From CAZLMG01 sp964560765 (lineage in GTDB: Bacteria; Bdellovibrionota_B; Oligoflexia; Oligoflexales; CAZLMG01), in the NCBI GenBank assembly GCA_964560765.1, contig CAZLMG010000008.1:62001-126000 (forward strand): DNA of 64,000 bases, written 5' to 3'. Below are positions 60,773 through 64,000 of this stretch, piece after piece. Made by a program: the position numbers and the translations under genes. The first letter of the stretch is position 1. Each line of letters begins with the position of its first letter. The notes beneath the pieces are model-generated. The model was not told where the DNA came from. It was given only the letters and a program-made list of their open reading frames with translations, and ran no database searches.

Positions 60773-61723
60773 ATGACTAGAGAGTTGGACGCGAACATCG
60801 CTGTTTTTTGTGATTTTGAGAACATCGCCATCGGCGCCAGGGAGGCAAAACTCCCCGATTTCGATATGGGACCAGTTTTAGAGAGGCTGCTGGACAAGGG
60901 AAATGTCGTAGTTAAGAAGGCTTACGCCGATTGGGACCGCTATAAAGGTTACAAAAAGCCCCTGCATGAGCATGCCTTTGAGTTAATCGAGGTCCCACAC
61001 GTTTCCTACTCTGGCAAGAATTCTGCGGATATTCGCCTGGTCGTCGACGTCATGGATCTTTGTCATACCAAGGGCCACATCGACACCTTTGTTATCATGT
61101 CGGGCGACAGTGACTTTTCGCCTTTGGTTTCGAAGCTGAAGGAAAACAACAAGACGGTCATTGGCATCGGAGTCAAGCAAAGTAGCAGCAATCTTCTCAT
61201 CGAGAACTGCGATGAGTATGTTTACTACAATGACTTGATGCAGCGTCGTCATTCATCTGGACGTCGTGCCGAGCCGATTGAAAAGCAGGCCAAGAAACCA
61301 GAGCCGAAGCCTGCTGGCGTCAAGCCTGCCGTAGCTGGAAGCTCAGCGGTTACCTCGACCAAAGACGGAGCCGCGACGACGGCCCCGACAGGGCCGGCTC
61401 CTGTAGCAGCGGTGGAAAAGCCGCGTACGAGCAAGCCCGTTACTGCCAAGAATGAAGAGGGCGTCAATATCGTCATGGAGGTCATTGAATCACTCTTTGC
61501 TGAGAGGGACGATATTCTTTGGGCATCTATGGTGCGCCGAGCACTGAAGCGACGTCGGCCGAACTTCACCGAGTCCGAATATGGATATAGGTACTTTCAC
61601 GAGATTTTGCGTGATGCCGCCGAGCGCGGTTACATCACTTTAAATCGCGACCCAAAGACCGGTGGTTTGCAGATTTTGGGCATGGGGCCGAATTGGTTGT
61701 CGGATGCGGAAAACGGCGCCTAG
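60773..61723 (+). CDS. NYN-domain (PIN-like) RNase with C-terminal LOTUS/OST-HTH domain
   Basis: 316 residues. N-terminal NYN/DUF88 (LabA-like) domain: A-V-F-C-D-F-E-N-I-A (Asp14 metal ligand), N-S-A-D-I-R-L-V-V-D-V-M-D-L (second acidic pair) and V-I-M-S-G-D-S-D-F-S-P-L-V (third). This is the two-metal site of PIN-like nucleases. After a Pro/Ala/Lys linker (~165-225) comes a C-terminal winged-helix-like OST-HTH/LOTUS domain (A-S-M-V-R-R-A-L-K-R-R-R-P-N-F, Y-R-Y-F-H-E-I-L-R-D-A). LOTUS domains bind RNA, so the protein probably cuts or silences particular RNAs. Its stop codon lies inside its own terminator. Confidence 0.9.
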   Translation: MTRELDANIAVFCDFENIAIGAREAKLPDFDMGPVLERLLDKGNVVVKKAYADWDRYKGYKKPLHEHAFELIEVPHVSYSGKNSADIRLVVDVMDLCHTKGHIDTFVIMSGDSDFSPLVSKLKENNKTVIGIGVKQSSSNLLIENCDEYVYYNDLMQRRHSSGRRAEPIEKQAKKPEPKPAGVKPAVAGSSAVTSTKDGAATTAPTGPAPVAAVEKPRTSKPVTAKNEEGVNIVMEVIESLFAERDDILWASMVRRALKRRRPNFTESEYGYRYFHEILRDAAERGYITLNRDPKTGGLQILGMGPNWLSDAENGA

Positions 61724-61734
61724 AGGCGCCGTTT
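61711..61734 (+). terminator. Rho-independent terminator overlapping the NYN-LOTUS stop codon
   Basis: AAACGGCGCC (61711-61720) pairs with GGCGCCGTTT (61725-61734) around a TAGA loop that contains the TAG stop codon. A T-rich tail follows. Confidence 0.8.
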
Positions 61735-61774
61735 CTCTTATCGAATTCACGAGCACGGACTGGGCAACCAGTCC

Positions 61775-63454
61775 TTAAGTTCGTTTGATGTTTGCAAACC
61801 GTACCCGCTTGGGTGTTTCGGCATCTTTGCCTAGGCGACGGCGACGATCTTCTTCGTAATCTGTATAGTTTCCTTCATACCAGACTACTTTGCTGTCGCC
61901 CTCAAACGCCAAGATATGGGTCGCAATCCTGTCCAAAAACCAGCGATCGTGGGAGATGACCACGGCGCAACCGCCGAATTCGGATAGACCTTCTTCTAGT
62001 GCTCGCAACGTGTTCACGTCCAGATCGTTGGTAGGTTCGTCGAGCAAAATGACGTTTGCCCCTTGTCGCAACAAAATGGCCAGCTGCACGCGATTACGCT
62101 CGCCACCCGAAAGCTCACCGACCTTTTTCTGCTGGTCTTGGCCACTAATGTTGAAGCGTCCCAAATAGGCCCGAGAGTTGACCTCGCGGTTGCCCAACAT
62201 GATGTTGTCTTTGCCTTCCGAAACGACTTCCCAAACCGACTTTTTCGGGTCAAGCGCGTCGCGCGATTGCTCCATGTAGCCAACCTTCACCGTCGAGCCG
62301 ACATCGAAGTGGCCGCTCATCGGCTGAATCTCACCGGTGATCAACTTGAACAAGGTGGTCTTACCGGCTCCGTTGGGTCCGATGATCCCAACGATACCGC
62401 CGCGGGGCAATTTGAAATTCAGGTGCTCGTAAAGCAGCTTGTCACCAAAAGCCATGGAAACATCGTGGGCTTCGATGACTTTATCGCCGAGGCGAGGACC
62501 GGCAGGGATAAAGATCTGGAGATCCTCGGTCACCTTTTCATGCTCATCGTTCAGCAACTGCTCGTAGGCACTCAAACGCGCTTTGCTCTTGGCTTGTCGG
62601 GCCTTAGGAGACATGCGTACCCATTCCAATTCGCGCTGCAGGGTCTGCCGGCGCTTGTCTTCCGCCTTCGCCTCGGTGGCTAGGCGCTTCTCCTTTTGAT
62701 CCAACCAAGAGGAATAGTTCCCTTTCCAGGGAATTCCATGGCCGCGATCCAGTTCCAGAATCCAGCCAGCGACATTGTCCAGGAAGTAACGATCATGCGT
62801 TACGGCGATGACCGTACCCTTGTATTGCTGCAAGTGATGTTCAAGCCACTGAACCGACTCGGCATCCAAGTGGTTGGTTGGTTCGTCGAGCAGAAGAATA
62901 TCAGGCTCTTGCATCAACAGGCGACACAATGCCACGCGCCGTCGTTCACCACCGGAAAGGGTGCCGACAAGCTGCTCTGGCGGCGCGCAGCGCAGGGCGT
63001 CCATGGCGAAATTCAACTTATCATCCAAAGACCAGGCGTCCATGCTATCCAGCTTGTCTTGAACCACGGCCTGGCGTGCGAGAACTTTGTCCATCTCTTC
63101 GGGCGACAGATCCTCGCCGAACTTAGCATTGATGGCTTCGAATTCCTTTAGGAGGGCTACGACTTCGCCGGCCCCCTCTTCGACGATCTCGCGAACGGTC
63201 TTTTCTGGGTTCAACTGGGGTTCTTGCTCAAGATAGCCCAGGGTGTAGCCTTCGGATAAGTGCACTTCACCATTAAAGTTTTTGTCAACTCCGGCCATGA
63301 TACGGAGTAGCGTGGACTTACCCGAACCATTAAGACCCAAGACGCCAATCTTCGCGCCGTAGAAGTAGGATAACGAGATATCCTTAATGATCTGCTTGCC
63401 GGCTGGCAGGATCTTGTTGACGCGGACCATGGAATAAATAATTTTCTCGCTCAT
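61775..63454 (-). CDS. ettA: Energy-dependent translational throttle protein EttA (ABC-F)
   Basis: 559 residues (E. coli EttA 555), two ABC domains and no membrane segment. First domain: G-L-N-G-S-G-K-S-T-L-L-R (Walker A), L-S-G-G-E-R-R-R-V-A-L, L-L-L-D-E-P-T-N-H-L-D. The arm characteristic of EttA and the linker (E-W-V-R-M-S-P-K-A-R-Q-A-K-S-K-A-R) follow. Second domain: G-P-N-G-A-G-K-T-T-L-F-K, L-S-G-G-E-R-N-R-V-Q-L, I-L-L-D-E-P-T-N-D-L-D. EttA binds the ribosomal E site and restrains translation when energy is low. It is divergent from cmoA. Confidence 0.96.
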   Translation of the reverse strand: MSEKIIYSMVRVNKILPAGKQIIKDISLSYFYGAKIGVLGLNGSGKSTLLRIMAGVDKNFNGEVHLSEGYTLGYLEQEPQLNPEKTVREIVEEGAGEVVALLKEFEAINAKFGEDLSPEEMDKVLARQAVVQDKLDSMDAWSLDDKLNFAMDALRCAPPEQLVGTLSGGERRRVALCRLLMQEPDILLLDEPTNHLDAESVQWLEHHLQQYKGTVIAVTHDRYFLDNVAGWILELDRGHGIPWKGNYSSWLDQKEKRLATEAKAEDKRRQTLQRELEWVRMSPKARQAKSKARLSAYEQLLNDEHEKVTEDLQIFIPAGPRLGDKVIEAHDVSMAFGDKLLYEHLNFKLPRGGIVGIIGPNGAGKTTLFKLITGEIQPMSGHFDVGSTVKVGYMEQSRDALDPKKSVWEVVSEGKDNIMLGNREVNSRAYLGRFNISGQDQQKKVGELSGGERNRVQLAILLRQGANVILLDEPTNDLDVNTLRALEEGLSEFGGCAVVISHDRWFLDRIATHILAFEGDSKVVWYEGNYTDYEEDRRRRLGKDAETPKRVRFANIKRT

Positions 63455-63586
63455 GCGCGGTACCCCTGGTGTTCAGAACAAATGAAGGCCCCTGTTCTAC
63501 CAGCGGAAATCGTATTTGTCCATGCAGCCGCAGCCCAGACTTAATGGCGGTGCGTTTCTCCAATAGCGCTCTGATTTCGGTGAAAT

Positions 63587-64000
63587 ATGACAGAACTTCC
63601 CTTACAGAAAGACGGACCCTGGCAATTGCGGCGAGATCAATTGTTCGCCTCAGGACCGTATCCCCGACCATTTGAGTTTAATGCAGCCGTTGCGCAGGTC
63701 TTCGATGACATGGTCTTGCGCTCGATTCCCCTATACCGCGAGGTCTTGTTAGCGACACAACAGTGGTCACATCTGTATTACGTGCCCGGCACGCGCGTGG
63801 TCGACATTGGCTGCTCGACCGGCACAACGCTAGTTCAGTTGCTGCAGTCTCCGGCGAGTATCGAAGAGCTGGTTGGCATCGACACCTCCGAGCCCATGAT
63901 TCGCGAAGCCCAGCAGAAGTGCTGCGGCGTCGAGGGCGGGCATCGGCTGCGTTTTGAAGTAGCGGATGCTTTAGATTTTGACTTTCGCAATACCAGCGTC
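63587..64000 (+). CDS. cmoA: Carboxy-S-adenosyl-methionine synthase CmoA, 3' end outside window
   Basis: The first 138 residues are present and the frame is open to the window's end. The N-terminus matches CmoA: D-Q-L-F-A-S-G, F-x-F-N-A-A-V-A-Q-V-F-D-D-M-V-L-R-S-I-P-L-Y, then V-V-D-I-G-C-S-T-G-T-T-L (SAM loop) and V-G-I-D-T-S-E-P-M-I. E. coli CmoA has 247 residues. CmoA makes carboxy-SAM from SAM and prephenate for the cmo5U wobble modification of tRNAs. The usual partner cmoB is not visible. A CGGTGA lies a few nt before the ATG. Confidence 0.9.
   Translation, partial: MTELPLQKDGPWQLRRDQLFASGPYPRPFEFNAAVAQVFDDMVLRSIPLYREVLLATQQWSHLYYVPGTRVVDIGCSTGTTLVQLLQSPASIEELVGIDTSEPMIREAQQKCCGVEGGHRLRFEVADALDFDFRNTSV

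Noticed and set aside
62063..62683. 206-codon plus-strand frame opposite ettA
   Set aside because: It is fully antisense to a highly conserved ABC-F gene and shows no own motif or ribosome-binding site.
1..64000. Search for CRISPR arrays, insertion sequences, prophage or integrase genes
   Set aside because: No direct-repeat array, transposase, integrase or phage structural gene was recognised; base composition looks even along the window.

Overview
The window reads as the chromosome of a free-living Gram-negative bacterium with an outer membrane: it has OmpA-type and other beta-barrel proteins, many lipoproteins with lipoboxes, a LysM envelope protein, periplasmic copper chaperones and a Tat substrate. 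GC looks moderate (about 50-55% by eye) and even throughout. Gene content (DUF1501-like and cytochrome c proteins beside a giant metzincin, fused E1 alpha-beta, tesA-ABC-FtsX, fadE/srkA) recalls Bdellovibrionota/Oligoflexia or other former Deltaproteobacteria; this is inference, since no rRNA is present. Two tRNA genes are seen (Ala-GGC and Thr-CGT). No insertion sequence, prophage or CRISPR array was recognised.

Layout. 1-7.3 kb, all plus strand: the end of an O-antigen ligase-like gene, a PilZ protein, a TPR lipoprotein (CpoB-like), a LysM protein, then dprA-smg and a lone VirB11/CpaF-type ATPase. 7.3-16.2 kb is the most accessory part: two methyltransferases, tRNA-Ala, a VOC protein, a three-domain fusion (DUF4269 nucleotidyltransferase fold, YecM, HAD phosphatase), and a minus operon of BtaA/DUF3419-type aminocarboxypropyltransferase, haem-oxygenase-like diiron oxidase and GNAT. 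That operon diverges from a Rieske oxygenase carrying the CntA/GbcA-type bridging glutamate. A CNT nucleoside transporter closes the block. 16.4-24.3 kb: carboxypeptidase, GNAT, SCO/PCu(A)C copper chaperones, an orphan histidine kinase and pstSCAB. 24.4-28.9 kb: secreted and outer-membrane proteins, one of them built on four C-x18-C repeats, plus tRNA-Thr, an OmpA-family protein and a lipoprotein with GN-spaced repeats behind a REP-like palindrome.

29-49.6 kb is mostly metabolism: DUF6279 lipoprotein, tesA-ybbA-ybbP, fadE-srkA-gloB, a fused 2-oxoacid dehydrogenase E1 coupled to a FabD-like acyltransferase and a HAAS-domain membrane protein, elbB with an aminoadipate-semialdehyde-type dehydrogenase, an MFS exporter, an ApaG-domain protein, and a substrate-binding lipoprotein translationally coupled to a dCACHE-SpoIIE phosphatase.

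49.6-60.2 kb is a minus-strand export locus. It runs from a beta-barrel and a 1525-residue metzincin lipoprotein, across a 413-nt gap, to a cytochrome c protein, a lipoprotein, a Tat-exported DUF1501-like protein and a cytochrome c lipoprotein with a carbohydrate-binding-like domain. 60.4-64 kb: rpsU, a NYN-LOTUS RNase-like protein, ettA, and the start of cmoA running off the end.

The best candidates for undescribed biology are the DUF4269-YecM-HAD fusion, the divergent BtaA-like/diiron oxidase/GNAT versus Rieske locus, and the cytochrome/DUF1501/metzincin locus.
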